DNA from: Ramlibacter tataouinensis TTB310
GTDB lineage: Bacteria > Pseudomonadota > Gammaproteobacteria > Burkholderiales > Burkholderiaceae_C
Reading direction: 5' to 3'
Assembly (NCBI RefSeq): GCF_000215705.1
Contig: NC_015677.1
Coordinates: 2,430,001-2,494,000, forward strand
Length of the DNA stretch: 64,000 nucleotides
Within the stretch, counting starts at the first letter, position 1; every line of letters begins with the position of its first letter. Both the position numbers and the translations under genes were made by a program. Shown here piece after piece: positions 1 to 9,286 of the stretch. The notes under the pieces are model-generated. The model saw only the letters and a list, made by a program, of their open reading frames with translations. It was not told where the DNA came from and ran no database searches.

Positions 1-525
1 AGGCTGCACCGCTCGCTGCGCAAGACGCTGTCCCGCTTCATCGAAACCTCCGGTTGCGAGCTGCGCATCGACACCGTCTTCGACGCGGTGATCCGCGCCT
101 GCGCCGGCAGTCCGCGCGAAGGCCAGGCAGGCACCTGGATCGTGCCGGACATGGTGAAAGCCTACACGGCTCTGCACCGGGCCGGCCACGCGCACAGCGT
201 CGAGACCTGGATCGACGGCGAGCTGGCGGGCGGGCTGTACTGCGTGGCGATGGGACAGGCGGTGTTCGGCGAGTCCATGTTCACGCGGCGCACCGATGCC
301 TCCAAGATCGCGCTGGCCGGGCTGGTGGCGTTTTGCCGCCACCACGGCGTGCGCCTGATCGACTGCCAGCAGAACACCCGGCACCTGGCATCGATGGGAG
401 CACGCGAAATCCCGCGGTCGGACTTCGTGGCGCAGGTGGCCCACAACAGGTTGAAACCGGCCCTTCGCTGGCGATTCGACCCCGTATACTGGCACGACCT
501 CCTGCTGCCGAGGCCCTCCGCGTGA
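1..525 (+). CDS. aat: Leucyl/phenylalanyl-tRNA--protein transferase, 5' end cut off by the window
   Basis: Transfers Leu or Phe from tRNA to the N-terminus of proteins that begin with Lys or Arg, creating an N-degron for ClpAP. The frame is open from base 1 and ends at TGA 523-525; about 174 codons are present and the true start lies outside the window. The family core is visible: [20 protein letters not shown] followed by [13 protein letters not shown], and further on [14 protein letters not shown]. The last four bases (GTGA) are shared with the start of bpt, so the two N-degron enzymes are translationally coupled. Identification is firm; only the N-terminus is missing. Confidence 0.95.
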   Translation, partial: RLHRSLRKTLSRFIETSGCELRIDTVFDAVIRACAGSPREGQAGTWIVPDMVKAYTALHRAGHAHSVETWIDGELAGGLYCVAMGQAVFGESMFTRRTDASKIALAGLVAFCRHHGVRLIDCQQNTRHLASMGAREIPRSDFVAQVAHNRLKPALRWRFDPVYWHDLLLPRPSA

Positions 526-1268
526 CGCACCTCAAGGACCTTCCGCTCCAGACACTGCAGTTCTACGCGACTGCGCCCTACCCGTGCAGCTACCTGCCCG
601 GCAAGCAGGCGCGATCGCAGGTGGCCACGCCCAGCCACCTGATCCACAACGACGCGTACTCCGACCTGGTGACCAGCGGCTTCCGCCGCAGCGGCATGTT
701 CACCTACCGGCCCTACTGCGACGGTTGCCGCGCCTGCGTCCCCTTGCGCGTGCTGGCCGACCGCTTCAAGCCCGACCGCAGCCAGCGACGCGCCTGGGCC
801 CGCCATGGGAACCTGCAGGCCCGCGTACTCAAGCTGTGCTTCGTGCCCGAGCACTACCACCTGTACTTGCGCTACCAGAACGGCCGCCACGCCGGCGGCG
901 GCATGGACCACGACAGCATCGACCAGTACACGCAGTTCCTGCTGCAAAGCCGGGTCAACTCGCGGCTGGTGGAGTTCCGCGAGAGCCGGCCCGATGGCTC
1001 GCCCGGGCCGCTGCGCATGGTGTCCATCCTGGATGTCCTGGGCGACGGCCTGTCGGCGGTCTACACCTTCTACGAACCGGACCCCACCGCCAGCTACGGC
1101 ACCTACAGCGTGCTGTGGCAGATCGAGCAGGCGCGTCAGCTCAAGCTGCCCCACGTGTACCTGGGCTACTGGATAGGCCAGAGCCCGAAGATGAGCTACA
1201 AGGCGCGCTTCCAGCCGCACGAGGTGTTGCTCGACGGCATCTGGACCGCGGGCTCCGGGCCCCGCTGA
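522..1268 (+). CDS. bpt: Aspartate/glutamate leucyltransferase (arginyltransferase-like, Bpt)
   Basis: The bacterial ATE-family enzyme adds Leu to proteins with N-terminal Asp or Glu and so works beside Aat in the N-degron pathway. The product is 248 residues, usual for the family. The N-terminal part carries [13 protein letters not shown] and the cysteine motif [11 protein letters not shown]; the C-terminal part has the acetyltransferase-like core ending [20 protein letters not shown]. The start is GTG at 522, overlapping the aat stop by 4 bases; an in-frame extension further upstream runs through aat in another frame and is a shadow. The aat-bpt pairing is common in betaproteobacteria. Confidence 0.93.
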   Translation: MTHLKDLPLQTLQFYATAPYPCSYLPGKQARSQVATPSHLIHNDAYSDLVTSGFRRSGMFTYRPYCDGCRACVPLRVLADRFKPDRSQRRAWARHGNLQARVLKLCFVPEHYHLYLRYQNGRHAGGGMDHDSIDQYTQFLLQSRVNSRLVEFRESRPDGSPGPLRMVSILDVLGDGLSAVYTFYEPDPTASYGTYSVLWQIEQARQLKLPHVYLGYWIGQSPKMSYKARFQPHEVLLDGIWTAGSGPR

Positions 1269-1308
1269 CGTTTCACAAGATAAAATCGGGCAATTCCGCC
1301 GATTGCCC

Positions 1309-2097
1309 ATGAGAAAGTCTTCCGCCCCTGCCACGCCGACCATCCAGGTCATCGAGCGCATGTTCGCGCTGATCGACGTGCTGGCGTCACGAGAGGAGCC
1401 GGTCGCGCTCAAGGAGATCAGCGAGCGCACCGGCCTGCATCCCTCCACCACGCACCGCATCCTCAACGACCTGGCCGCCGGTCGCTTCGTCGACCGGCCG
1501 GAGCCCGGCTGCTACCGCCTGGGCATGCGCCTGCTGGAGCTGGGAAACCTGGTCAAGGGCCGGCTGAACGTCCGCGACGCCGCGCTGGTGCCCATGCGCG
1601 AGCTCCACAAACTGATCCAGCAGCCCGTCAACCTCAGCATGCGCCAGGGGGACGAGATCGTCTACATCGAGCGCGCCTACAGCGAACGCTCGGGCATGCA
1701 GGTGGTCCGGGCCATTGGCGGCCGTGCGCCGTTGCACCTGACTTCCACCGGCAAGCTGTTCCTGGCGGCGGACGATCCGCCGCGCGTGCGCGCCTATGCC
1801 ACCCGCACCGGCCTGGCCGGCCACACCCGCAACAGCATCACGCAGTTGGCCGCTCTTGAGCGGGAACTGGCGAAGGCGCGGCAGTACGGCATCGCGCGAG
1901 ACAACGAGGAGCTGGAGTTGGGGGTGCGGTGCATGGCGGCCGGCATCTACGACGACCAGAGCCGGCTGGTGGCAGGGCTGTCGATCTCGGCCCCCGCCGA
2001 CCGGCTGGACGAAGGCTGGCTCACCAAGCTGCAGGCGACGGCCATGGAAATCTCGGCGGCACTGGGTCATCGCCAGTCATCGGCCAAGGCCGCCTGA
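1309..2097 (+). CDS. IclR-family transcriptional regulator
   Basis: 262 residues with the two-domain IclR layout: an N-terminal winged helix-turn-helix (about residues 8-70, with ALKEISERTGLHPSTTHRIL as recognition region) and a C-terminal ligand-binding domain (about 80-255) with the typical STGKLFLAA and CMAAGIYD segments. I chose ATG 1309; a TTG at 1303 is also in frame. Ligand and targets cannot be read from the sequence. No catabolic operon sits beside it (aat-bpt upstream, convergent pbpG downstream), so it probably acts in trans. A rho-independent terminator follows directly. Confidence 0.9.
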   Translation: MRKSSAPATPTIQVIERMFALIDVLASREEPVALKEISERTGLHPSTTHRILNDLAAGRFVDRPEPGCYRLGMRLLELGNLVKGRLNVRDAALVPMRELHKLIQQPVNLSMRQGDEIVYIERAYSERSGMQVVRAIGGRAPLHLTSTGKLFLAADDPPRVRAYATRTGLAGHTRNSITQLAALERELAKARQYGIARDNEELELGVRCMAAGIYDDQSRLVAGLSISAPADRLDEGWLTKLQATAMEISAALGHRQSSAKAA

Positions 2098-2107
2098 CCT
2101 GAAAAGG

Positions 2108-2132
2108 ACACGGCCCCGAGGGGCCGTGTTTT
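2108..2132. terminator. Bidirectional rho-independent terminator between iclR-type gene and pbpG
   Basis: Nine-base perfect stem ACACGGCCC/GGGCCGTGT with a 4-base loop, followed by TTTT on the plus strand. On the other side it is preceded by AAAA (2102-2105), giving a U-tract for the convergent pbpG transcript. Confidence 0.85.
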
Positions 2133-2151
2133 CACCTTCGCGCGAAGCGCG

Positions 2152-3222
2152 TTACCCGTTGATCTGCTCGACCGCGGCGGCACTGGGTGCGGCCGGGACG
2201 GCCGCGGCAGGCGGGTTGGCCTCCACCCAGCGGCGCACCCGCTCGGCATCGCCCAGGCGGCTGAACTTGCCCGCCGAATCCAGGAACACCATGATCAGCT
2301 TGCGGCCGGCCACGCGGGCCTGCATCACCAGGCACTGGCCCGCTTCGGAGATGTAGCCGGTCTTCTGCAGGCCGATCTCCCACTGGGGGCTCTTCACCAG
2401 ACGGTTGGTGTTGTTGTAGTGCAGCGTGCGCTTGCCCACGGCCACCTGGTAGCCGGTGGAGGTGGAGTACTCGCGCAGCATGGAATCGCTGTAGGCGGTG
2501 CTCACCAGCAAGGCGAGGTCGTGGGCGCTGGACTGGTTGCGGCTGGACAGGCCGGTGGGCTCCACATAGGTGGTCGCGTTCATGCCCAGCATCCGGGCCT
2601 TGGCGTTCATCAGCCCGACGAATGCCGACATGCCGCCGGGAAAGGTGCGGCCCAGGGCGTTGGCGGCCCGGTTCTCGCTGGACATCAGGGCCAGGTGCAT
2701 GGCTTCCGCACGGGTCAGCCGGGTGCCCACGCGCAGGCGCGAGCCGCTGCCCTTCTCGGTGTCCACGTCGTCCTGGGTGATGGTTATCATCTCGTCCATC
2801 GGCAGCTTGGCCTCGCTGACCACCAGGGCGGTCATCAGCTTGGTCAGGGATGCGATGGGCAGCACGGCCGAATCGTTCTTGGACAGCAGGACCTCGTTCG
2901 TGTCCTGATCGATCACCAGGGCCACGCTGGACTTGAGGTCCAGCTCATCATCGGCGGAATGCAGCCCGGCCAGGCGGCCGAACGACGGCCGGACCGGCAC
3001 CGCACGAATGACGGAGCGGCGCTTCTTGGCGACCACGAAGTCGCGGGACACCCGCTTGCCGGACGAGGCATGCTGCTTCTTCACAACATTGCCCTTGCGC
3101 GGCGCAGCGTCTGCAACCGTCGGCGCCAGGCCCACTACCAGGGCCAGGGTAGCAACTATATGTAGCAGTCGGTTCAAGGTTTGTCTCTCTGAAATACGAG
3201 CACAACAGTTCAAGAACGACAT
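2152..3222 (-). CDS. pbpG: D-alanyl-D-alanine endopeptidase (PBP7-type, S11 family)
   Basis: Periplasmic low-molecular-weight penicillin-binding protein that cuts peptidoglycan cross-links. All three serine-transferase motifs are present in order: S125-L-T-K128, S182-E-N184 and K287-T-G289. The N-terminus holds a signal peptide ending near TVADA-AP, then a basic linker of about 50 residues. ATG 3222 gives 356 residues; an in-frame TTG at 3177 would give MNRLLHIVATLALVV, a cleaner signal peptide with an AGAGAG-like stretch upstream, so the start is uncertain by 15 codons. The C-terminal tail is Ala/Pro rich. A promoter with consensus -10 lies upstream, partly inside leuA. Confidence 0.93.
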   Translation of the reverse strand: MSFLNCCARISERQTLNRLLHIVATLALVVGLAPTVADAAPRKGNVVKKQHASSGKRVSRDFVVAKKRRSVIRAVPVRPSFGRLAGLHSADDELDLKSSVALVIDQDTNEVLLSKNDSAVLPIASLTKLMTALVVSEAKLPMDEMITITQDDVDTEKGSGSRLRVGTRLTRAEAMHLALMSSENRAANALGRTFPGGMSAFVGLMNAKARMLGMNATTYVEPTGLSSRNQSSAHDLALLVSTAYSDSMLREYSTSTGYQVAVGKRTLHYNNTNRLVKSPQWEIGLQKTGYISEAGQCLVMQARVAGRKLIMVFLDSAGKFSRLGDAERVRRWVEANPPAAAVPAAPSAAAVEQING

Positions 3223-3283
3223 CCAAGGCCCATTCCTGAGCGCTTGAGTCTACTCATCCTGAAAATAGACGCAATATCAACGA

Positions 3284-3302
3284 CTTAGGTAAACCTCCTA
3301 AG
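3284..3302. promoter_or_regulatory. Inverted repeat in the pbpG 5' leader
   Basis: CTTAGG (3284-3289) and CCTAAG (3297-3302) form a perfect 6-base inverted repeat with a 7-base centre. It lies just downstream of the predicted pbpG transcription start. It could be an operator or an mRNA hairpin; on the pbpG strand an AGGAGG sits at the loop side. Confidence 0.4.
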
Positions 3303-3313
3303 CCGGTGCCCGA

Positions 3314-3342
3314 ATTATAGGAAAGGCCCTCAACCTTGTGCA
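3314..3342 (-). promoter_or_regulatory. Predicted sigma-70 promoter of pbpG
   Basis: On the minus strand TGCACA (3342-3337), a 17-base spacer, then a perfect TATAAT (3319-3314). The -35 box overlaps the last codons of leuA, so pbpG has its own promoter at the end of the ilv-leu cluster. The leader would be about 85 bases. Confidence 0.6.
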
Positions 3343-4868
3343 GCCACCCGATCAGCTTTACTTTGTAACTTGTTGAGAGCACTGAGATATGCCTTTGCAG
3401 ACGCCACCACGATATCCGGGTCTGCGCCCACGCCGTTCACGATGCGGCCGGAATTCTGCAGCCGCACCGTCACCTCGCCCTGGCTCTCGGTCGAGCCGCT
3501 GATGGCATTGACCGAATACAGCACCATCTCGGCCCCGCTGCGGACATGGCTTTCGATGGCCTTGAGCGAGGCATCGACCGGTCCGTTGCCATGCGACTCG
3601 CCGCGCACCTCGCGTCCGCCCACCGTGAACACGACGCTGGCATGGGGCCGCTCACCGGTCTCGCTGCGTTGGGACAGCGAAACGAAGCCGTACTGATCCT
3701 GCTCCTGCGTCACGCTCTCGTCGCTCACCAGCGCCAGGATGTCCTCGTCGAAGATCTCGCTCTTGCGGTCGGCCAGCTCCTTGAATCGGGCGAAGGCCGC
3801 GTTCACCTCCACCTCGCTGTCCAGCTGCACCCCCAGCTCCTGCAGGCGCTGCTTGAACGCGTTGCGGCCGGACAGCTTGCCCAGCACGATCTTGTTGGCC
3901 GCCCAGCCCACGTCTTCGGCGCGCATGATCTCATAGGTATCGCGCGCCTTGAGCACCCCGTCCTGGTGGATGCCGCTGGCATGGGCAAAGGCGTTGGCGC
4001 CCACCACGGCCTTGTTGGGCTGTACGACGAAGCCCGTGGTCTGGCTGACCATGCGGCTGGCGGCCACGATGTGCTGGGTGTCTATGCCCAGCTCCAGGCC
4101 GAAGTAGTCGCGGCGCGTCTTCACCGCCATCACCACCTCTTCCAGGGAGCAGTTGCCGGCACGCTCGCCCAGCCCGTTGACGGTGCACTCGACCTGGCGG
4201 GCGCCGCCGATCTTGACGCCCGCCAGCGAATTGGCGACCGCCATGCCCAGGTCGTTGTGGCAGTGGACCGACCAGATGGCCTTGCCGGAGTTCGGGATCC
4301 GTTCGCGCAGGGTCTTGATGAAGTTGCCGTAGAGCTCGGGCACTGCATAGCCGACGGTGTCCGGCACATTGATGGTGGTCGCGCCCTCGGCAATCACGGC
4401 TTCCAGCACGCGGCAGAGGAAGTCAGGCTCGCTGCGGTAGCCGTCCTCGGGCGAGAACTCGACGTCGGCGCACAGGTTGCGCGCGAAGCGCACCGACTGC
4501 CTCGCCTGCTCCAGCACCTGCTCGGGCGTCATCCGCAGCTTCTTCTCCATGTGCAGCGGCGAGGTGGCGATGAAGGTGTGGATGCGGGCGCGGGCGGCGC
4601 CGCGCAGGGCCTCGGCGGCGCGCGATATGTCGCGGTCGTTGGCGCGCGAGAGCGAGCACACGGTCGAGTCCTTGACCGCGTTGGCGATGGCCTGGACCGC
4701 CTCGAAATCGCCGGGGGAGCTGGCGGCGAAGCCGGCCTCGATCACGTCCACCCGCAGGCGCTCGAGCTGGCGGGCGATGCGCAGCTTCTCATCCTTGGTC
4801 ATGGAAGCGCCCGGCGACTGCTCGCCGTCGCGCAAGGTGGTGTCGAAGATGATCAGCTGCTCTGCCAT
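3330..4868 (-). CDS. leuA: 2-isopropylmalate synthase, 512-residue bacterial type
   Basis: Condenses 2-ketoisovalerate with acetyl-CoA in the first committed step of leucine synthesis. N-terminal TIM barrel (residues about 4-270) starts with [17 protein letters not shown] and contains the metal-binding [13 protein letters not shown]; a C-terminal regulatory domain (about 390-500) with [14 protein letters not shown] follows, as in leucine-inhibited enzymes. Length 512 matches the E. coli/Neisseria type. ATG 4868 is chosen because a MAEQ start precedes the barrel directly. It overlaps the end of the upstream, different leuA by 16 bases, so it is translationally coupled to it. It is the last gene of the cluster. 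Confidence 0.95.
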   Translation of the reverse strand: MAEQLIIFDTTLRDGEQSPGASMTKDEKLRIARQLERLRVDVIEAGFAASSPGDFEAVQAIANAVKDSTVCSLSRANDRDISRAAEALRGAARARIHTFIATSPLHMEKKLRMTPEQVLEQARQSVRFARNLCADVEFSPEDGYRSEPDFLCRVLEAVIAEGATTINVPDTVGYAVPELYGNFIKTLRERIPNSGKAIWSVHCHNDLGMAVANSLAGVKIGGARQVECTVNGLGERAGNCSLEEVVMAVKTRRDYFGLELGIDTQHIVAASRMVSQTTGFVVQPNKAVVGANAFAHASGIHQDGVLKARDTYEIMRAEDVGWAANKIVLGKLSGRNAFKQRLQELGVQLDSEVEVNAAFARFKELADRKSEIFDEDILALVSDESVTQEQDQYGFVSLSQRSETGERPHASVVFTVGGREVRGESHGNGPVDASLKAIESHVRSGAEMVLYSVNAISGSTESQGEVTVRLQNSGRIVNGVGADPDIVVASAKAYLSALNKLQSKADRVAAQG

Positions 4869-6550
4869 GTGCGCTCCTGCGGTTTCTTCTGGGGTTGGGC
4901 GCGCTCCAGGCCCGAGACGATGGCCTTGAGCGACGCCGAGACGATATTGGCGTCCATGCCGACACCGAACAGCGTCCGGTTGCCCACGCGCAGTTCCAGA
5001 TAGGCCACCGCCTGGGCATTGGCGCCCTCGCCAATGGCGTGCTCGTGGTAGTCCAGCACGCGCAGCGGCTGCCCGGTGGCGCGCCCCAGCCCGTCGACGA
5101 AGGCGTCGATCGGCCCGGTGCCGCGGCCTTCGACCTTCATCCGCCGGCCGGCGACGCTCACCTCGGCCTTCAGGCTGACCTCGCGGCCTTGCGCGGTGTC
5201 GCGCTCCTGCAGCACCGGGTGCTGCGGCGCGACCACGCTGCGCACCCCGTACTCGCGCTCGAACAGCTCGAACAGCTGCTGGGCGCTGAGCTCCTTGCCC
5301 GACGCGTCCATCACGGCCTGCACCACCTGGCTGAACTCGATCTGCAGCCGGCGCGGCAGCTCCAGGTCGTACTCGCTCTCCAGCAGGTAGGAGATGCCGC
5401 CCTTGCCCGACTGGCTGTTCACGCGGATCACGGCCTCGTAGCTGCGGCCCAGGTCCTTGGGGTCGATCGGCAGGTAGGGCATGTCCCAGGCCTCCCCGTC
5501 CTTGCGGGCGGCAAATGCCTTCTTGATGGCGTCCTGGTGCGATCCCGAGAACGAGGTGTAGACCAGCTCGCCCACATAGGGATGACGCGGGTGCACCGGC
5601 AGCTGGTTGCACCATTCCACCGTGCGGCGGATGTCGTCGATGTCGGAGAAGTCCAGCCCCGGGTCCACGCCCTGGGTATAGAGGTTCAGCGCCACGTTCA
5701 CCAGGTCCAGGTTGCCGGTGCGCTCCCCGTTGCCGAACAAACAGCCTTCCAGCCGGTCGGCGCCGGCCATCACGGCGAATTCGCCCGCCGCCGTGCCCGT
5801 ACCCCGGTCGTTGTGCGGATGCACCGACAGCACGATCGCCTCGCGCCGGGCCAGGTGCCGGTGCATCCACTCCACCATGTCGGCGAAGATGTTGGGCATG
5901 GAATGCTCCACCGTGGAGGGCAGGTTGACGATGCACTTGCGCCCGGGCGTGGGCTGCCAGACTTCGGTCACCGCGTCGACCACCCGCTTGGAGAAGGCCA
6001 GCTCGGTGCCCGAGAACATCTCGGGCGAGTACTGGAACACCCAGTCCGTGCCCGGCTGCCGGGCCGCCAGCTCATTGAACAGGCGCGCCTGCGAGGTGGC
6101 CAGCTCGACGATGCCATCTTCATCCAGCCCCAGCACCACCTTGCGCATCACCGGCGCCGTGGCGTTGTACAGGTGCACGATGGCGCGGCGCGCGCCCTGC
6201 AGGGCCTCGAAGGTGCGGCGGATCAGCGGCTCGCGCGCCTGGGTCAGCACCTGGATGGTCACGTCGGCCGGCACCAGGTCTTCATCGATCAGCTTGCGCA
6301 CGAAGTCGAACTCCACCTGCGACGCCGAAGGAAAGCCGATCTCGATCTCCTTGAAGCCGATCTTCACCAGCGCCTGGAACATGCGCAGCTTGCGCGCCAG
6401 GTCCATGGGTTCGATCAGCGCCTGGTTGCCGTCGCGCAGGTCGACGCTGCACCACTGCGGGGGCCGCGTCAGCACCACGTCGGGCCAGGTCCGGTCGGAA
6501 AGGCGCACCGGAGCGAAAGGCCGGTACTTGCTGGCGGGGTTCTTCAACAT
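4853..6550 (-). CDS. leuA: 2-isopropylmalate synthase, long (actinobacterial/fungal-like) type
   Basis: 565 residues beginning [15 protein letters not shown], the N-terminal extension seen in the long LeuA subfamily. The catalytic barrel has [13 protein letters not shown] and [11 protein letters not shown] (HxH metal ligand). A C-terminal LeuA regulatory domain with [17 protein letters not shown] is present. The start is ATG 6550 with AAGAGG six bases upstream; the longer frame to 6616 would begin inside the attenuator loop. The gene sits directly behind a leucine leader peptide and attenuator, and it overlaps the short leuA by 16 bases. Having both types in one transcript suggests different leucine feedback or activity; an alternative substrate for one of them is possible but not shown. 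Confidence 0.93.
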   Translation of the reverse strand: MLKNPASKYRPFAPVRLSDRTWPDVVLTRPPQWCSVDLRDGNQALIEPMDLARKLRMFQALVKIGFKEIEIGFPSASQVEFDFVRKLIDEDLVPADVTIQVLTQAREPLIRRTFEALQGARRAIVHLYNATAPVMRKVVLGLDEDGIVELATSQARLFNELAARQPGTDWVFQYSPEMFSGTELAFSKRVVDAVTEVWQPTPGRKCIVNLPSTVEHSMPNIFADMVEWMHRHLARREAIVLSVHPHNDRGTGTAAGEFAVMAGADRLEGCLFGNGERTGNLDLVNVALNLYTQGVDPGLDFSDIDDIRRTVEWCNQLPVHPRHPYVGELVYTSFSGSHQDAIKKAFAARKDGEAWDMPYLPIDPKDLGRSYEAVIRVNSQSGKGGISYLLESEYDLELPRRLQIEFSQVVQAVMDASGKELSAQQLFELFEREYGVRSVVAPQHPVLQERDTAQGREVSLKAEVSVAGRRMKVEGRGTGPIDAFVDGLGRATGQPLRVLDYHEHAIGEGANAQAVAYLELRVGNRTLFGVGMDANIVSASLKAIVSGLERAQPQKKPQERTWQSS

Positions 6551-6592
6551 GGCGATCCTCTTGCTTGCAGGTGAACCGGCAGCCCCGGAATG

Positions 6593-6625
6593 AAAAACGG
6601 CCCGCTGCTGGTGCATACGGGCCGT
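6593..6625 (-). terminator. Leucine-operon attenuator (rho-independent terminator)
   Basis: Minus-strand stem of 8 bases, ACGGCCCG (6625-6618) pairing with CGGGCCGT (6604-6597), followed by five U (6597-6593). It lies between the leuL leader peptide and leuA. The 7-base stretch UACGGGC in the leader peptide (6664-6658) is complementary to GCCCGUA at 6622-6616 in the terminator's upstream arm, giving a competing antiterminator. This matches classical amino-acid attenuation. Confidence 0.85.
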
Positions 6626-6646
6626 GGTTCGGGAAATGCGCGTGCG

Positions 6647-6700
6647 CTACCGTCTCCGCCCGTAGGGGGATAGCAGTAGAGCCAGCGCGATTCCGTTCAT
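6647..6700 (-). CDS. leuL: Leucine leader peptide
   Basis: A 17-residue frame, MNGIALALLLSPYGRRR, starting at ATG 6700 and ending at TAG 6647. Three consecutive leucine codons (CTA CTG CTA) follow an earlier CTG, and an Ile codon is also present. It sits between pssA (stop at 6729) and the attenuator 22 bases downstream. In the attenuation model, a ribosome stalled on the Leu codons leaves UACGGGC free to form the antiterminator, while a ribosome reaching the stop codon covers it. Too short for usual gene callers. Confidence 0.85.
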   Translation of the reverse strand: MNGIALALLLSPYGRRR

Positions 6701-6728
6701 GGCGCGAAATGTAGCACAGCCCGGCGGC

Positions 6729-7544
6729 TCACTTGTGCAGGCCGCTTTCCTCCGGCTCGTCGGTGGAGGTGCTGATGACGCTGGCGCGCTGGCCCTTGGC
6801 CTTGCGCCAGCCGTAGACCACGTAGCCGGACAGGCCGTAGACCACGAACAGGGCGAACAGCACGACCGGCGGATGGATGTTGATCACGGCGATGCCCAGC
6901 GCGATCAGCACGATCACCACGAAGGGCACGCTCTTTTTCATCTGCACGTCCTTGAAGCTGTAGAACGGCACGTTGGTCACCATCGTCAGGCCGGCGTACA
7001 GCGCGACGAAGAACATCACCCAGCGCACGTCCGCTCCGGCGATGCCAGCCTCGGTCATCAGCCAGATGAAGCCAGCCACCAGCGCCGCCGCCGCAGGGGA
7101 CGGCAGGCCCTGGAAGTACCGCTTGTCCACCACCTGGGTGTTGACGTTGAAGCGCGCCAGCCGCAGCGCGCCGCAGGCGCAGTAGACGAAGGCCGCGATC
7201 CAGCCCCAGCGGCCCAGGCCCTTGAGCGCCCATTCGTAAGCGATCAGCGCGGGCGCCGCGCCGAAGGACACCATGTCCGACAGCGAGTCCATCTGCTCGC
7301 CAAAGGCGCTCTGGGTGTTGGTCATGCGGGCCACCCGGCCGTCCAGGCTGTCCAGCACCATGGCGCAGAAGACACCCACCGCCGCCAGGTCGAAGCGGTC
7401 GTTCATGGCCATCACCACGGCATAGAAGCCGCCGAACAACGCCGCCAGCGTGAACAGGTTGGGCAGGATGTAGATGCCCTTGCGGCGCTTGCGCACCACG
7501 ACGCCTTCCACTGGCGAGAGATCGGATTCGTGACCGTGGTGCAT
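6729..7544 (-). CDS. pssA: CDP-diacylglycerol--serine O-phosphatidyltransferase
   Basis: Integral membrane enzyme making phosphatidylserine, the precursor of phosphatidylethanolamine. The CDP-alcohol phosphatidyltransferase signature is complete: D68-G-x2-A-R73-x8-G82-x3-D86-x3-D90. 271 residues with about seven hydrophobic segments and a hydrophilic C-tail. The start is ATG 7544 (MHHGHESD); upstream frame is the intergenic repeat. A lipid gene inside the branched-chain amino-acid cluster is typical for Burkholderiales. It precedes the leucine leader, so the attenuator should not affect pssA itself. Confidence 0.94.
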   Translation of the reverse strand: MHHGHESDLSPVEGVVVRKRRKGIYILPNLFTLAALFGGFYAVVMAMNDRFDLAAVGVFCAMVLDSLDGRVARMTNTQSAFGEQMDSLSDMVSFGAAPALIAYEWALKGLGRWGWIAAFVYCACGALRLARFNVNTQVVDKRYFQGLPSPAAAALVAGFIWLMTEAGIAGADVRWVMFFVALYAGLTMVTNVPFYSFKDVQMKKSVPFVVIVLIALGIAVINIHPPVVLFALFVVYGLSGYVVYGWRKAKGQRASVISTSTDEPEESGLHK

Positions 7545-7557
7545 GTGTGCGAGTGTA

Positions 7558-7621
7558 AGGCCGGGCCGCTGGCGGCGCCCCCCTTTGGAGGGAGGCAGCC
7601 GCAGGCCGCTTCGGGGGGAGC
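7558..7621 (-). repeat. GC-rich palindromic intergenic repeat, copy C
   Basis: Between ilvC and pssA. Read on the minus strand it contains GCTGCCTCCCTCC, AAAGGGGGGCGCCGCC and AGCGGCCCGGCC. It is a diverged relative of the copies at 26084-26163 and 37217-37291, sharing the GCTGCC-Cn/Gn-GC core and the GCGGCCC(G/A)GC end. Confidence 0.6.
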
Positions 7622-8647
<1,026 letters not shown>

Positions 8648-8681
8648 CTATAAAAATGGTTTTTCGGCGCTTCGGGGTGGG

Positions 8682-9173
8682 TCATACCCGCAGCACGCGC
8701 TCGCCGCGGCCGATGCCGCTGGCGCCGGTGCGCACGGTTTCCAGGATGGCTGTGCGGTCGATGGCTTCCAAGAAGGCGTCGTTCTTGGACTGGTCGCCGG
8801 TGAGCTCGATGGTGTAGCTCTTCTCGGTGACGTCGATGATGCGGCCGCGGAAGATGTCGGCCATGCGCTTCATTTCCTCGCGCTCCTTGCCCACGGCGCG
8901 CACCTTCACCATCATGAGCTCGCGCTCGGTGTAGGCGCCCTCGGTCAGGTCGACCACCTTCACCACCTCGATCAGGCGGTTGAGGTGCTTGGTGATCTGC
9001 TCGATCACGTCGTCCGAACCCGTGGTCTGGATGGTCATGCGCGACAGCGAGGCGTCTTCCGTCGGCGCCACGGTCAGCGATTCGATGTTGTAGCCGCGGG
9101 CCGAGAACAGGCCCACTACGCGGGACAGTGCGCCGGGTTCGTTCTCCAGCAGCACGGCGATAATGTGTTTCAT
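8682..9173 (-). CDS. ilvH: Acetolactate synthase small (regulatory) subunit
   Basis: 163 residues. N-terminal ACT domain (about 2-77) with LLENEPGALSRVVGLFSARG, which binds valine for feedback inhibition, and a C-terminal ALS small-subunit domain (about 83-160) with the conserved DVTEKSYTIELTGD. Partners IlvB/IlvI encoded upstream. Start ATG 9173, giving the canonical MKHIIAVLLENEPG N-terminus; the long open frame further upstream is a shadow in ilvB. The 113-base gap to ilvB holds no gene. Confidence 0.96.
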   Translation of the reverse strand: MKHIIAVLLENEPGALSRVVGLFSARGYNIESLTVAPTEDASLSRMTIQTTGSDDVIEQITKHLNRLIEVVKVVDLTEGAYTERELMMVKVRAVGKEREEMKRMADIFRGRIIDVTEKSYTIELTGDQSKNDAFLEAIDRTAILETVRTGASGIGRGERVLRV

Positions 9174-9286
9174 TCTTCCGATTCCTCTTTTCGGTGCCCT
9201 CCCCCGCCGCCGGTAAGCGGCAGGCTTGGCAGCCAATAGATTCGTCAAGGAGCCGTGTCCGCGCCAGCGGACCGGCTTGTCGTCCG

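Noticed and set aside
6551..6616. An upstream ATG at 6616 extending the long leuA by 22 codons
   Set aside because: This ATG lies in the loop of the attenuator hairpin, and the extension has no family similarity. ATG 6550 has a proper ribosome-binding site.
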